A stretch of 64,000 bases of DNA from CAWGYT01 sp963826795 (GTDB taxonomy: Bacteria > Planctomycetota > Planctomycetia > Pirellulales > Pirellulaceae). The DNA lies in assembly GCA_963826795.1 (NCBI GenBank), contig CAWGYT010000001.1:112211-176210 (forward strand). Direction: 5' to 3'. Below the pieces are notes generated by a model that made no database searches, had not been told where the DNA came from, and worked only from the letters and a program-made list of their open reading frames with translations. Both the position numbers and the translations under genes were made by a program. Positions 1 to 9,582 of the stretch are shown in pieces (the first letter of the stretch is position 1; each line of letters opens with the position of its first letter).

Positions 1-2
1 CC

Positions 3-860
3 GAGACGGACGGCCTGGAACTTGATTACGTCAAGACCAATCAGGGCAACATGTATTACTGGGGACGTCGCGGACCGTCGGTGCATCTAAGCTATCAGGT
101 ACCGCGAGATCGCGAGCTGCAATATGCCTACAGTGAGATCACCGTGCCGCCGGGCCAGGACCCGATCGGATCGTACTTCATGGCCAACGGTTTCGGCGAG
201 GGCTACTTCGGCATCCAAGTCAACGGTCCGAACGAGCGACGAGTCCTGTTTTCCGTCTGGAGCCCGTTCCGAACCGACAACCCGCGAGACATCCCCGAGG
301 ACCAGCGGATTGTAACACTCGGCCACGGCCCCGACGTGCACATCGGCGAGTTTGGCAATGAGGGTTCTGGTGGCCAGAGCTATCTTCGGTACCCCTGGAA
401 GGCGGGCACAACGTATCGATTCTTGACCGAGGTCAAGCCGGACGGCGGAGGCAACACAATTTACACGTCGTGGTTCGGCGACAAATCCGCCAATGAATGG
501 CGTTTAATCGCAAGTTTTCAGCGTCCCAAAACCAACACGCATCTGCGTGGCTTCCACTCATTTCTCGAAAGTTTTTCACCGACTCACGGCTATCTCGAGC
601 GCCGCGCGTTGTACGGGAATGTTTGGGTGCGCGATATCGACGGCCAGTGGCACGAGTCGACAAGTGCTCGATTCTCGGTCGACGCGACGGGTCGGGAGCG
701 AAATCGGCTGGATTTTGCAGGCGGCAGCACGGGTGCAAGTTTTTTCCTCCGCAACTGCGGCTTTTTTAGCGAAACGGGAACTCCCGGCGAGAACTTCACG
801 CGTGAGTCGACGGCCAACAATCCGCCGCGGATCGCGTTCGAGTCGCTGCCGCGAGGCTGA
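3..860 (+). CDS. DUF3472-type secreted protein, 5' end missing
   Basis: The reading frame is open to the left edge of the window; the first ATG (position 51) is internal, so this is the C-terminal ~285 residues of a longer protein. The sequence is rich in Gly, Trp and aromatic residues and resembles the DUF3472 family seen in planctomycetes and Bacteroidetes, whose molecular role is not established; many members carry an extra carbohydrate-binding-like domain upstream. No catalytic motif is recognisable. The gene stands alone: the next coding sequence downstream is on the other strand. Assignment is by recognition of the overall pattern (motifs such as GEGYFGIQVN and a C-terminal Asn/Pro-rich end) and is moderately sure. 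Confidence 0.65.
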   Translation, partial: ETDGLELDYVKTNQGNMYYWGRRGPSVHLSYQVPRDRELQYAYSEITVPPGQDPIGSYFMANGFGEGYFGIQVNGPNERRVLFSVWSPFRTDNPRDIPEDQRIVTLGHGPDVHIGEFGNEGSGGQSYLRYPWKAGTTYRFLTEVKPDGGGNTIYTSWFGDKSANEWRLIASFQRPKTNTHLRGFHSFLESFSPTHGYLERRALYGNVWVRDIDGQWHESTSARFSVDATGRERNRLDFAGGSTGASFFLRNCGFFSETGTPGENFTRESTANNPPRIAFESLPRG

Positions 861-877
861 GTGCCGCAATATCTTAA

Positions 878-1049
878 GTAGGGAGAGCGTGCTTTCGGGC
901 GAGGCTCCCTCCGAACCGTACGTACCTTGCCGGCGACGGCGAGCCGTGTGCCCGTGGCGTTCACGTTCGTTGAGGGGGCGGATCGGGAGAAAAACTGCAC
1001 GGAGAACGTGCGGTCGATCGGCGGAAGCCTCGCCCTCCCGGTTCCCTAC
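878..1049. repeat. 172-bp MITE-like element with imperfect terminal inverted repeats
   Basis: The 438-bp gap between two convergent genes is partly filled by a segment that starts GTAGGGA and ends TCCCTAC. Inside each end lies a second matching block (GGGCGAGGCT at 897-906 against AGCCTCGCCC at 1026-1035). No open frame inside resembles a transposase, so it would be non-autonomous. The GAACCGTACGT stretch near 911 resembles the end of group II intron domain 5, but the rest of the domain is not there. The remainder of the gap (1050-1298) shows no gene. Confidence 0.45.
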
Positions 1050-1298
1050 TCCAACATGAAGCCGTGACAAAACTCAAATTGGCGATTAACCCGATGGTGG
1101 CGAACGGCAGTGAGAACCTGGACGGCGAGTTCAATCGTGGCGATCTGGTGACAGCGTTTCAGAAGGGCGGGTGTGAGCTTGGGCCGCGGCACAATGTTGC
1201 CACTGTACCAAAGCCTGGATCGTGCTCGCCCTTGGCGATCGCCCTCGGGCGCTGCTCTTTTTGAGTTCGCTGTTTCCAGCAACGCTGTCGATTGACTG

Positions 1299-1964
1299 TC
1301 AGTTACGTCGGCGGCGGTATGCAAGCAGCGAACCAACGCCAAACAACGCCATCAAGGCCGAACCGGGCTCCGGTACCGCTTGGATCAATGCCTCGCCGGC
1401 AAGCGTCCCGGCAAGCGAATCATTATCGACCAGCACGACACTCAGCTCGGGTGAAACCAACAACGGTGCTTGAACGGTCAGACTGCTCGCGCTCGCATCC
1501 AGTGTGCTCGGCTGGCCGACGTCATAAAGCACTCCCTCCAATCCGAAGGTGCTCCTGACGTAAAAACCCGAGGCGTCGCCCTGAACTCGACCCGCGTCAA
1601 ACCCGATCGTAAAGTTGCCGACTGGAACCGGAGTTTCGCCCCCATCGTCGAAAAAGATGACGCCACTGTGCTCGATCGTGCCGGCGAATGTTCCCAAGAA
1701 ATCTGCCGGATCGTAAGTGAATGTCGTTGGCAACGCCGGTGCCGCCGCGTCTCGTGGATTGATTGGAAAGGCCACGGAACCCGGCAGGGAACCGGGATTG
1801 ATCACCTCATCGCTCAAACTGCCAATCGACAATCCAAGGCTGGCAAGTAAATCGGAATTCAGGGCGACACTCGTCATCCCACCGGTAACTTCGACCGTAT
1901 CTGCCAGGGCGGGAATTGCGGACAACAAAGCCAACAGACCGGCAGTCACAAGGCTGCGCATCAT
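1299..1964 (-). CDS. PEP-CTERM sorting domain protein
   Basis: A 221-residue exported protein. Residues 1-21 form a signal peptide (MMRS start, hydrophobic core, ALA cleavage site). The C terminus has the exosortase signature: VPEPGS, a hydrophobic helix (ALMALFGVGSLLAY) and the basic tail RRRRN. Such proteins are recognised by exosortase and fixed in or passed through the outer envelope. The body is a Ser/Thr/Asp-rich beta-type sequence without a known domain. An AAGGAA ribosome binding site precedes the start, and the second ATG directly after the first could also serve. The role beyond surface location cannot be told. Confidence 0.85.
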   Translation of the reverse strand: MMRSLVTAGLLALLSAIPALADTVEVTGGMTSVALNSDLLASLGLSIGSLSDEVINPGSLPGSVAFPINPRDAAAPALPTTFTYDPADFLGTFAGTIEHSGVIFFDDGGETPVPVGNFTIGFDAGRVQGDASGFYVRSTFGLEGVLYDVGQPSTLDASASSLTVQAPLLVSPELSVVLVDNDSLAGTLAGEALIQAVPEPGSALMALFGVGSLLAYRRRRN

Positions 1965-2188
1965 GGGAAGAGTTCCTTAAGAAAACTGGGATCACCTGCA
2001 TTCTACGAATCGATTGCTTCAACCTATTTCATGGTATTTTGCGGTCTCGATCCATCAATGCTGGAATCGGCATTTCGTCGAAACTCGCGGAAGTTGACCA
2101 TTGCGTGATGACTTTTCTTTGCGCCCACGAGACGCATCGGTCTTTGTGTTCATGCCGAGTTACAGGCTTCGCAGCGACGAGTCCAGAA

Positions 2189-2234
2189 TGTAGCGACCAG
2201 CGTGAGACTCTCGCCCGCAAGCGGCGGGCATCTT
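2189..2234 (-). repeat. GTAG-headed palindromic repeat (family R1), copy 1
   Basis: On the plus strand this reads TGTAGCGACC..., then GTGAGACTC, then a palindrome CGCCCGCAAGCGGCGGGC and CATCTT. Two near-identical 47-bp copies lie at 9524-9570 and 9596-9642 in the opposite orientation. It sits in the 438-bp gap 1965-2402 upstream of the RTX-repeat gene; nothing else was recognised in that gap. A GTAG head next to a palindrome is the layout of bacterial REP elements mobilised by RAYT transposases. Confidence 0.6.
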
Positions 2235-2402
2235 GCATCCTTAGCAATAATCGGGCCGAACCGTATTGAGCCTGCGTACGCTCGCCGCGAAAAATCTTTT
2301 CCCTTTTTCCTGAGGTGTCGCCGCTCGATCCTGCGCCTTGATACGTGGCCGAGTCTTGTGGTCGGCTGATTCACCATCCGAAACCTCAGGGAGTACGTTG
2401 TC

Positions 2403-3587
2403 ATGTCGCGCTTCATTTCCCGCCGAAATCGACCCGCCAACCGAAACCGCCAACTTCGATTCGAGCAAATGGAGCGCCGTGAACTTCTGGCGGTCGATCT
2501 GCTGGTCAATCTGGACCCGATCGGCGAGCCCAATCCGGATCTGCCACCGCCCGAGCCAAACGATGACTTGTGCAACTTGACGCCGCAACCTCTGCGAGCC
2601 GAAGTGGAAGATAGCGGCACGAGCCGCCCGATTCTGTTCGTCTACGGTACGGCCTGCGACGATACCGTCACGATTCAGGAGAAGCCGAGAGACCCGAGCG
2701 TGGTGCAGGTCCGGGGTGGTGCCGGAGATCTGTGGGAGTTCAGTCGAGCCGACGCCCACGAAATTGTCGTCCAGGTTTTCGGGGGGGACGACAAAGTGCA
2801 GATTTGGGATTTCAGTGCTCCCTATGACGTGAGGCTCGCCGTTCGGGGCGGCGATGGCAACGACACGCTGTTCGGCAGCAATCTCAAAGAGGAGTTTAGC
2901 GGAGGCCCCGGCAACGACGTCATTCGGGGTGGCGGCGGAGATGACCAGATTTTCGGCGACCAAGGACGAGACATCATCAATGGCGAAGGAGGCAATGACT
3001 ATCTCGACGGAAATGAAGGGCCGGACGAGGTTGTGGGTGGACCCGGCGATGATATCGTCATCGGCAACGACGGCAATGATCGCCTCTGGGGTAGCGAGGG
3101 AAACGATCTCATCCTTGGCGGAGATGGGAATGACCAACTGTTCGGCGGAAGCGGAAATGATTCACTCTGGGGTGGTGGTGCAGATGACTTCCTTTACGGA
3201 GGTGACGGTTCGGATTCACTGTGGGGTGAAGACGGAACCGACGTGCTCCAGGGTGATGCCGGCACCGATTACCTTTACGGCGGACTTGGCAACGACTCGC
3301 TCAACGGAGGCGCGGACCGAGATTGGCTGTTTGGCGACGCCGGGGACGACACGCTGAACGGAGGCGACGGGGATGACTTCCTGCTCGGCGGCATCGGCAA
3401 CGATTGGATCTACGGAAATGATGGGCGGGATTGGCTCGACGGCGGAGACGGATTCGACTTTCTGTTTGGCCAGGCAGGCAATGATCGCCTCTTTGGCGGT
3501 GACGGTGACGACTATCTCGACGGCGGACTCGGCAACGATTTCGGAGACGGCGGCGCCGGTATGAACACCCTGGTTAACTTCCCTTGA
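2403..3587 (+). CDS. RTX-type calcium-binding repeat surface protein
   Basis: A 394-residue acidic protein. Residues ~15-32 hold the planctomycete extracellular-protein motif (LRFEQMERRELLA), which stands in for a classical signal peptide. After a ~125-residue beta-type domain, residues ~150-385 are some two dozen tandem nonapeptide repeats of the form GGxGNDxLx, the hemolysin-type calcium-binding repeat that folds into a parallel beta-roll with Ca2+ in the turns. No catalytic domain is fused to the repeats, so a structural or adhesive surface role is more likely than a toxin. The start is supported by a GGGAG site 9 nt upstream. It is followed by the kinase gene after 130 bp, without clear coupling. 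Confidence 0.85.
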   Translation: MSRFISRRNRPANRNRQLRFEQMERRELLAVDLLVNLDPIGEPNPDLPPPEPNDDLCNLTPQPLRAEVEDSGTSRPILFVYGTACDDTVTIQEKPRDPSVVQVRGGAGDLWEFSRADAHEIVVQVFGGDDKVQIWDFSAPYDVRLAVRGGDGNDTLFGSNLKEEFSGGPGNDVIRGGGGDDQIFGDQGRDIINGEGGNDYLDGNEGPDEVVGGPGDDIVIGNDGNDRLWGSEGNDLILGGDGNDQLFGGSGNDSLWGGGADDFLYGGDGSDSLWGEDGTDVLQGDAGTDYLYGGLGNDSLNGGADRDWLFGDAGDDTLNGGDGDDFLLGGIGNDWIYGNDGRDWLDGGDGFDFLFGQAGNDRLFGGDGDDYLDGGLGNDFGDGGAGMNTLVNFP

Positions 3588-3717
3588 ACCGTGGCCGAGA
3601 GAGTTTCGAGACGCGAAACACGGCGTGTGCCGCGGCGGCGCACATGCCGTTTCCTGGCCGCAGGCTGCTCGGTGCGATATATTGACGTGCGTTCTTTCAC
3701 GAAGGAAATCGCGAAGC

Positions 3718-6700
3718 ATGTCTGAAGATGCCGCCTCGCCGCAACGTTCTGAGGAGAGTGTATTCTCTGCCGCGCTGAGGCAATCCGATCCCGCCGCGCG
3801 GCTTGACTTAGTTCGTCGCGAATGTGCCGGAAATCCCGAGCTTGAGCAGAAAGTGCTCCGCTTACTCACGCTCGCCGACGCGACCGACAGCTTCATTGCC
3901 AAACCGGCTTATGACGAACTTTTCGCCGCTCGCCCGGCGCCTTCGGTGAACGCCAGCGGCACGGTGATCGATCGCTACAAGCTTCTTCAGCTGATCGGTG
4001 AAGGAGGGTTTGGAGAAGTCTATTTGGCCGAACAGCGGGAACCGATTCGACGACGCGTCGCGGTGAAACTCTTGCGTGCCGGCATGAGCTCGGGGCAAGT
4101 CGTCGCGAGATTCGAAGCGGAACGACAAGCGCTGGCCCTGATGGATCATCCGAATATTGCCCAAGTGTTCGACGCCGGGACAACGCAGGATGGACGACCC
4201 TACTTCGTGATGGAACTTGTATCGGGTGTCCCCATCGCGAAGTTCTGTGACGAGGCTCAGCTGCCGACGAGCGCGCGGCTGCAATTAATCATCCGGGTGT
4301 GTCACGCCCTGGAACACGCGCACCGAAAAGGCATCGTGCATCGCGACCTCAAGCCGTCCAATGTGCTGGTGACAGTCAACGAGCGGGGCGAGCCCGACCC
4401 CAAGATCATCGATTTCGGGATCGCCAAATCGCTCCATCAACCGCTCACTGACCGAACGCTGTTCACAGAATTCATGCAGTTGGTCGGCACACCGGCGTAT
4501 ATGAGTCCCGAACAAGCCAGCTTCAGCGACGTGGCGATCGACTCGCGTAGCGATGTGTACTCTCTGGGTGTGCTCTTGTACGAGCTGTTAACCGGCGTAA
4601 CACCCTTCGAACCCAAGCAGCTTAAGCGAGCCGCACTCGACGAGATGTGCCGCCTGATCCGCGAGGAAACTCCGCCCACGCCTTCATCCCGAGTGAATCG
4701 CCTTGGCGTGCAACTGGCCGCCGTCGCGGCGGTGCGCGGAACCTCGCCCGATGGCTTGCGGTACGACTTGCATGGCGATCTGGACTGGATCGTCATGAAA
4801 GCGTTGGAGAAGGATCGACGACGTCGGTACGACTCGGCAAGCTTGCTGGCCAGTGACCTCGAACGTTTTTTGCAGCACCGGCCAGTGACGGCGAGAAAAC
4901 CGACGCTGAGTTATCGCGCAGCGAAGTTTCTGCGCCGGCGACACGTCGCGGTTGCCCTGGTCGCCATCGGCGGTGCGCTCATCACGACGCTGTCTATTTT
5001 GGGGAAGAGTTGGTACGACTCGTCTCGCTTGAGCCAGATCCAACTCCAAGGAAATGGACTGCCGGCGGTCGCTGAGCTGATCGGTGGCCACGGCGATGTA
5101 ATCCGAACCTTGCAGGTACCCATGTCGCACCCGGTGGATCTTCCGGCCGGCCAGTATCGGCTGCGGATTTCGCCTGGCCGAATGCAATTCGATCGGCGGA
5201 TCGAGGCCTTGCCTTTTGCGCTGGAGTATTGCTTCGACGTCGAGCCGACCTTACGCAAATCGTGGAAGATCCCGAACTTCGAGCAACCCGTGATCCCCAT
5301 GGGAGAGAATCGCGGATTCGGATTCATCCCGATCGAGCAACGAATCGATGTGCTCGCCATCGACGATTTTGCGATCCGTCGCATTCACGGTGTCCAGGGG
5401 ACGACCGTGTGGAAACGATCGGTAAATCCCCGCCCTCCGACCGTGCTAACTGATGCACAGCGACTGCTACAGGCATCGATCATGTTCCCACCGAGTGACC
5501 TGGATGGTGATGGCGTCGAGGATCTTCTGTTCCACGATGACCAGCGAGAAACGGCGATCTCTGGTCGGACCGGGTATGTCTTGTGGAATCGAATTTCCGC
5601 TCGGGGATCGCGTGACTTCAGCTCGTTGCTCAAGGATGCAATTTCCAACCGGGCCGTTGGCGCTGGGATTCGCGCCATCGTTCCGGAACTTCAAGCCGGA
5701 TCGCAGCTTTCGAACGAGTTCGCCCCACGTTCGGTTCGCATGATGGACTTTTTTCGCAACCACCAGCTGACGCCACCTGAACACGGCAACGGACTTGTGG
5801 TTCGCGACCTGGATCTCAACCGAGACGGAATCACCGACGCGACTTGGTTCGTGGACAACGAATTGCATCGCGTGCTCGGCACTCCCCCCGCGCTCTGGGG
5901 GAGGTTCGGCCCAATCAATATCGCTGCCGATTTCAACCAGGATGGTGTCGACGACTTCGTGCGATTTCGTAGAGCCTATCCCCGCCGAACTTCGACCGTG
6001 GGTCCCGACCGGGCCGAGACGCAGAAGAGTGACGTGCAGATCGCCGAGCCGTCGGTTGGCGCGGTTTGCGGCGTGACTGGCCAATACATTTGGAAGGCGC
6101 GGCTGCCGACCGACTATTCCCCCTCGTATTCCAAACTCAACTGCGCTCAGATCGACAACGACGCGATACCCGACGTGATCTTGCACGAGTACTCGCAGGA
6201 GGAACGTTCCGAGCAATTGGGTGTCGATGGACGATTCACCGCCCTGACTGTGCTGTCGGGCGCTCGGGGGGACATTCGATGGAACCGTCGACTTGAACTG
6301 AAAAAAGGAATTCGATCTCCAGAGCAAATGCAGTTCATGGACCTGGACGGAGATGGCATGTCCGAGTGTCTGGTGGTTCGACACATCGACACTCAACTGC
6401 GAATTTTTGCTTTGAATTCGCATGATGGGCATACGATCTGGGAGAAATCATTCGGCGACGCATTCCGTCACAATGAAATACGTCAAAACCTCGCGAGTTT
6501 GGACGACGTGAACGCGAACAATTGGTTCGATTTGGCGGTGATCCTGGACGACAAGCTGATGGTCATTGAAGGATCGTCGGGCGAGCCTTTGTTTTCAGTG
6601 CCGTACCACCAAGGTCCACGACGGCTGAATCGATTCTCTGCGTATGCCAATGTTGACCTGGACCAGGATGCGAGTCCCGAACTCTACTTGATCGAACCGA

Positions 6701-7380
6701 TGGGCAACACGCTGGATCGCTATGATTGCGGCACGGGGCAGAGACGCTGGTCGCGTCCACTTGCCGCGGAAGCTCGCGACGGTCGCACGATGGATCCCGC
6801 GTACCTGCTTGTGGACAAGAAACGTAACGTTCTCTTAATTCTAGACAATGACAAGCTCGTGGCAATCAATTCGGCGGGCGACACGGTCCAGGAATTTACA
6901 TTGCCGAGCGGATACGAACCCAAGCTTCGCCACGACGGTCAACTGGCCTGGGTCAATACGGGGCAACGCGAGCCGAAGCTGTTGGTCAAATATCGATTGG
7001 CCGACGAGCGAGGCACATTTGGGATGTGGCAGTACGGGCTCCTCTGCCTCGACCCGCGCACGGGCGAGATCGCCTGGAAAAAACGAGTCGCGTCGCCGAA
7101 CTCCTCCTTCCTTCGACAGATCCATGCGCCCGGCGCACCTTCGAATTCATCGGACACAATCGTACTGGTCCAGGGCGCGACGATCGTCGGTATTTCGGCG
7201 GATAGCGGGGAACCGCGATGGCAATCGGTATTTCGAGGTTCTGCCCCTTCCGTGGCCCCGTGGATGTTGGGATACGACGGCCAGCAGCAGTTGCCCCTGC
7301 TTGCCAGTGTCGAGTTCAATGGACAGACGACTAGCGTTGTCTGTTGGCGAGCCCTCGCGGCTCCAGGGACACTTCCATGA
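3718..7380 (+). CDS. Transmembrane Ser/Thr protein kinase with C-terminal FG-GAP region
   Basis: A ~1220-residue Hanks-type kinase. The kinase domain spans about residues 87-375 and has all key motifs: glycine loop GEGGFGEV (~94-101), VAVK lysine (~117), HRDLKPSN (~208-215), DFG (~232) and SPEQ in place of APE. A membrane helix follows at ~407-428. The ~790 residues after it contain repeated D-x-D-G-D/N-G-x-x-D motifs (DLDGDGVEDLL, DFNQDGVDDFV, DLDGDGMSECL), typical of FG-GAP/VCBS beta-propellers with bound Ca2+, which would lie outside the cytoplasm. An upstream in-frame ATG at 3625 exists, but the ATG at 3718 follows a GAAGGAAA site and starts the normal N-terminal region, so it is preferred. 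Its stop codon overlaps the start of the ECF sigma gene, suggesting the kinase controls that sigma factor. Confidence 0.9.
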   Translation: MSEDAASPQRSEESVFSAALRQSDPAARLDLVRRECAGNPELEQKVLRLLTLADATDSFIAKPAYDELFAARPAPSVNASGTVIDRYKLLQLIGEGGFGEVYLAEQREPIRRRVAVKLLRAGMSSGQVVARFEAERQALALMDHPNIAQVFDAGTTQDGRPYFVMELVSGVPIAKFCDEAQLPTSARLQLIIRVCHALEHAHRKGIVHRDLKPSNVLVTVNERGEPDPKIIDFGIAKSLHQPLTDRTLFTEFMQLVGTPAYMSPEQASFSDVAIDSRSDVYSLGVLLYELLTGVTPFEPKQLKRAALDEMCRLIREETPPTPSSRVNRLGVQLAAVAAVRGTSPDGLRYDLHGDLDWIVMKALEKDRRRRYDSASLLASDLERFLQHRPVTARKPTLSYRAAKFLRRRHVAVALVAIGGALITTLSILGKSWYDSSRLSQIQLQGNGLPAVAELIGGHGDVIRTLQVPMSHPVDLPAGQYRLRISPGRMQFDRRIEALPFALEYCFDVEPTLRKSWKIPNFEQPVIPMGENRGFGFIPIEQRIDVLAIDDFAIRRIHGVQGTTVWKRSVNPRPPTVLTDAQRLLQASIMFPPSDLDGDGVEDLLFHDDQRETAISGRTGYVLWNRISARGSRDFSSLLKDAISNRAVGAGIRAIVPELQAGSQLSNEFAPRSVRMMDFFRNHQLTPPEHGNGLVVRDLDLNRDGITDATWFVDNELHRVLGTPPALWGRFGPINIAADFNQDGVDDFVRFRRAYPRRTSTVGPDRAETQKSDVQIAEPSVGAVCGVTGQYIWKARLPTDYSPSYSKLNCAQIDNDAIPDVILHEYSQEERSEQLGVDGRFTALTVLSGARGDIRWNRRLELKKGIRSPEQMQFMDLDGDGMSECLVVRHIDTQLRIFALNSHDGHTIWEKSFGDAFRHNEIRQNLASLDDVNANNWFDLAVILDDKLMVIEGSSGEPLFSVPYHQGPRRLNRFSAYANVDLDQDASPELYLIEPMGNTLDRYDCGTGQRRWSRPLAAEARDGRTMDPAYLLVDKKRNVLLILDNDKLVAINSAGDTVQEFTLPSGYEPKLRHDGQLAWVNTGQREPKLLVKYRLADERGTFGMWQYGLLCLDPRTGEIAWKKRVASPNSSFLRQIHAPGAPSNSSDTIVLVQGATIVGISADSGEPRWQSVFRGSAPSVAPWMLGYDGQQQLPLLASVEFNGQTTSVVCWRALAAPGTLP

Positions 7381-7940
7381 GCGACGTCACGGAATTGCTA
7401 CAGCAGCTTGCGGCGGGCGAATCCGATGCCGCGGATGAACTGGTAACTCTCCTTTACGGGGAGCTTCGGCGGATGGCTCAGCTCAAGCTGAACAGGGAAT
7501 CGGATGGTCATACGCTCCAGCCGACGGCACTCGTGCACGAAGCGTATTTTAAACTCGTTGGCCGCGGCCAGACTTGGAAGAACAGCAGCCATTTCTTCGC
7601 CGCCGCGGCCGAGGCGATGCGTCGCGTTCTCGTGGATCACGCACGCAAGAAGAAGGCGATCCGGCGGGGAGGCGAATCGCAAAAGCAGGCCTGGGTGGAT
7701 GATCTGGCGGGAGTCAACGACGGTGTGCAGACGGTCGTTGCCGTCAGCGAGGCGCTCGACAAAATGGCCCAAGAGCATCCCGAGAAAGTGGAGCTTGTGA
7801 AATTGAAGTACTTTGCCGGATTGACCCTGCGCGAGGCCGCGGAGGTCTTGGGACTCTCGATTTCAACCGCCGATCGCCACTGGGCTTTCGCTCGAGCATG
7901 GCTCAGGCGAGAATTACTCGATGACCAAGTCAGCTCGTGA
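7377..7940 (+). CDS. ECF-family RNA polymerase sigma factor
   Basis: A 187-residue sigma factor of the planctomycete ECF subfamily. The region-2 part (~residues 5-90) includes LLYGELRRMAQLKL and TALVHEAYFKLV; region 4 (~125-180) ends in a helix-turn-helix (LTLREAAEVLGLSISTADRH). It directs RNA polymerase to a specific regulon, here unknown. The start ATG overlaps the stop of the upstream kinase gene (ATGA), so the two are translationally coupled; a longer frame beginning at 7344 would lie inside the kinase gene and is not needed. No anti-sigma gene is adjacent, and the kinase may replace it as the regulator, as is known for other planctomycete and actinobacterial ECF groups. Confidence 0.9.
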   Translation: MSDVTELLQQLAAGESDAADELVTLLYGELRRMAQLKLNRESDGHTLQPTALVHEAYFKLVGRGQTWKNSSHFFAAAAEAMRRVLVDHARKKKAIRRGGESQKQAWVDDLAGVNDGVQTVVAVSEALDKMAQEHPEKVELVKLKYFAGLTLREAAEVLGLSISTADRHWAFARAWLRRELLDDQVSS

Positions 7941-8027
7941 GCCAGGGTGACGCGCGGCGTAGGAATCCCGCTGCACTCGCCGCTGCGTTCCTGACCAAGG
8001 CGCCGTTGGGAAAATGGGGGCTGCCAG

Positions 8028-9495
8028 ATGAATCCGAGCTCAAAGGTACTGTCCATCGTCTTCGTTCTCTGTGGGACCTTCGCAGACGCGGCCGATCGCC
8101 CCAACATTGTTCTCGTCTTCGCTGACGACCTGGGTTGGAAGGACGTGGGCTATCAGGGAAGCGACTTCATGGAGACGCCGCATCTCGACCGGCTCGCGCA
8201 GCAAGGCACCGTATTCACTGCCGGTTACGCTGCGGCGGGAAACTGCGCACCGAGCCGTGCTTGCCTGCTGTCGGGAACTTACACGCCGCGGCACCACGTC
8301 TACGCAGTGGGAAGCACCGATCGAGGCAACAAGACGCAGCAGCGGTTGGTGCCCATTCCCAATCGGCGTGGATTGGCCAAGGAGAACGTCACGATTGCCG
8401 ACGCCTTGAAGGCAGCAGGTTATGCCACGGGCCACTTCGGCAAGTGGCATCTGGCGGGCAAAGACGGCGCGCTGCCGACCGAACAGGGTTTCGATGTGTC
8501 GTTTGATTCATTTGGCGAGTGGGGAATTGAAGGAAGGATCGGAAGGCAACCAGACTGGCCCGCCTTCCGATCCGAAGGGCGTCTTCACGCTGACGCGCAA
8601 AGCATGCGAGTTCATCGAAGCCAATCAAGATCGCCCGTTTTTCTGCTACCTCGCGCATCACGCGATCCATGGGCCGCTGCAAGGCTCGACCGGAAACGTT
8701 GGCCAAGTTCAAGGCCAAGACGCCCGGCTCCCAGCACAACAACGCGATGTATGCCGCCTGCACCTACGACCTCGACGCGAGCGTAGGAGTGCTGTTGCAG
8801 AAGCTCGTCGAACTGGGTTTGGAGCAAGAACACGCTGCTGGTGTTCACCAGCGACAACGGCGCGCACGCAGCAATCGTCGCAGGAACCGTTGCGCGGCAA
8901 CAAGGGCAGCTACTACGAAGGCGGCATTCGCGAGCCGTTCATCGTACGCTGGCCCGGCGTCACTCGGCCCGGCAGCCGCTGCGATGTGCCCGTGATCAAT
9001 GTGGATCTGTTTCCGACATTTCTGGCCGCGGCGGGTGCGCCTGTGCCCGACGGCAAGCTGCTCGACGGGGAAAGCCTGTTGCCCTTGCTCAACGGCGACG
9101 CTTCGCTCTCACGCCAAGCGATCTTCTGGCACTTCCCCGGCTATCTCAACAACCCCGTGATTCGCGGCCGCGAGTTGGATGTCCGCACTGGTTTCCGCTC
9201 GCGACCTGTAACCGTCGTGCACAAGGGCGATTGGAAGCTGCACCTCTACCATGAGGAGTGGCAGCTCGACGGCGGCCGCGCGAAGCTTGCGGAGAATCAT
9301 GCGGTCGAACTCTACAACCTGAAGGATGACATTGGCGAACGGAACAATCTGGCGAACGAAAACATTCCAAAGCGAGATGAACTGCTCGCGGACGTGCTTG
9401 CCTGGCATCGATTGACTGGCGCGCTGGTTCCTCACGAACCCAATCCGAAATATCAGCCGGACGCAATTCCAACTGGCGGGACGAATCGCCGTTAA
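8028..9495 (+). pseudogene. Secreted sulfatase gene broken by four frameshifts
   Basis: The start encodes a signal peptide (residues 1-22, cleavage after ADA) and the sulfatase N-terminus: NIVLVFADDLGW with metal-binding Asp residues, then NCAPSRA, the CxPSR motif whose Cys becomes formylglycine. Homology then moves between frames at about 8530, 8680, 8823 and 8865. The pieces include FVLTR-like KGVFTLTRKACEFI, NNAMYAACTYDLDASVG, LLVFTSDNGAH and NKGSYYEGGIREPF, and the last piece runs to the stop at 9495. Joined, they give a normal-length (~485-residue) arylsulfatase of the kind planctomycetes use on sulfated polysaccharides. As written the product would be truncated and inactive. All four shifts are in the same direction, which fits either decay or base-insertion errors in the sequence. 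Confidence 0.85.
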
Positions 9496-9523
9496 GGCCC
9501 GCTGGAGGAAGGCATGAACCACG

Positions 9524-9570
9524 AGATGCCCGCCGCTTGCCGGCGGGAGTCTCACGTTCGCCGCTACAAC
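9524..9570 (+). repeat. Palindromic repeat family R1, copy 2
   Basis: A 47-bp unit beginning AGATGCCCGCCG and ending GCCGCTACAAC. The core is a hairpin with arms CCCGCCG and CGGCGGG around CTTGC. It is identical to the copy at 9596-9642 except for one base. It lies between the stop codons of the convergent sulfatase and CotH genes and could also act as a terminator-like hairpin. Confidence 0.7.
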
Positions 9571-9582
9571 AAGCGAGCGCCC

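Noticed and set aside
878..1049. Group II intron remnant
   Set aside because: GAACCGTACGT and the TAC end are suggestive, but domain 5 is not intact and no reverse transcriptase frame exists; kept as a generic inverted-repeat element.
5467..6432. 321-codon frame antisense to the first kinase
   Set aside because: Shadow of the FG-GAP coding frame; no domain, no signal, and the plus-strand gene is clear.
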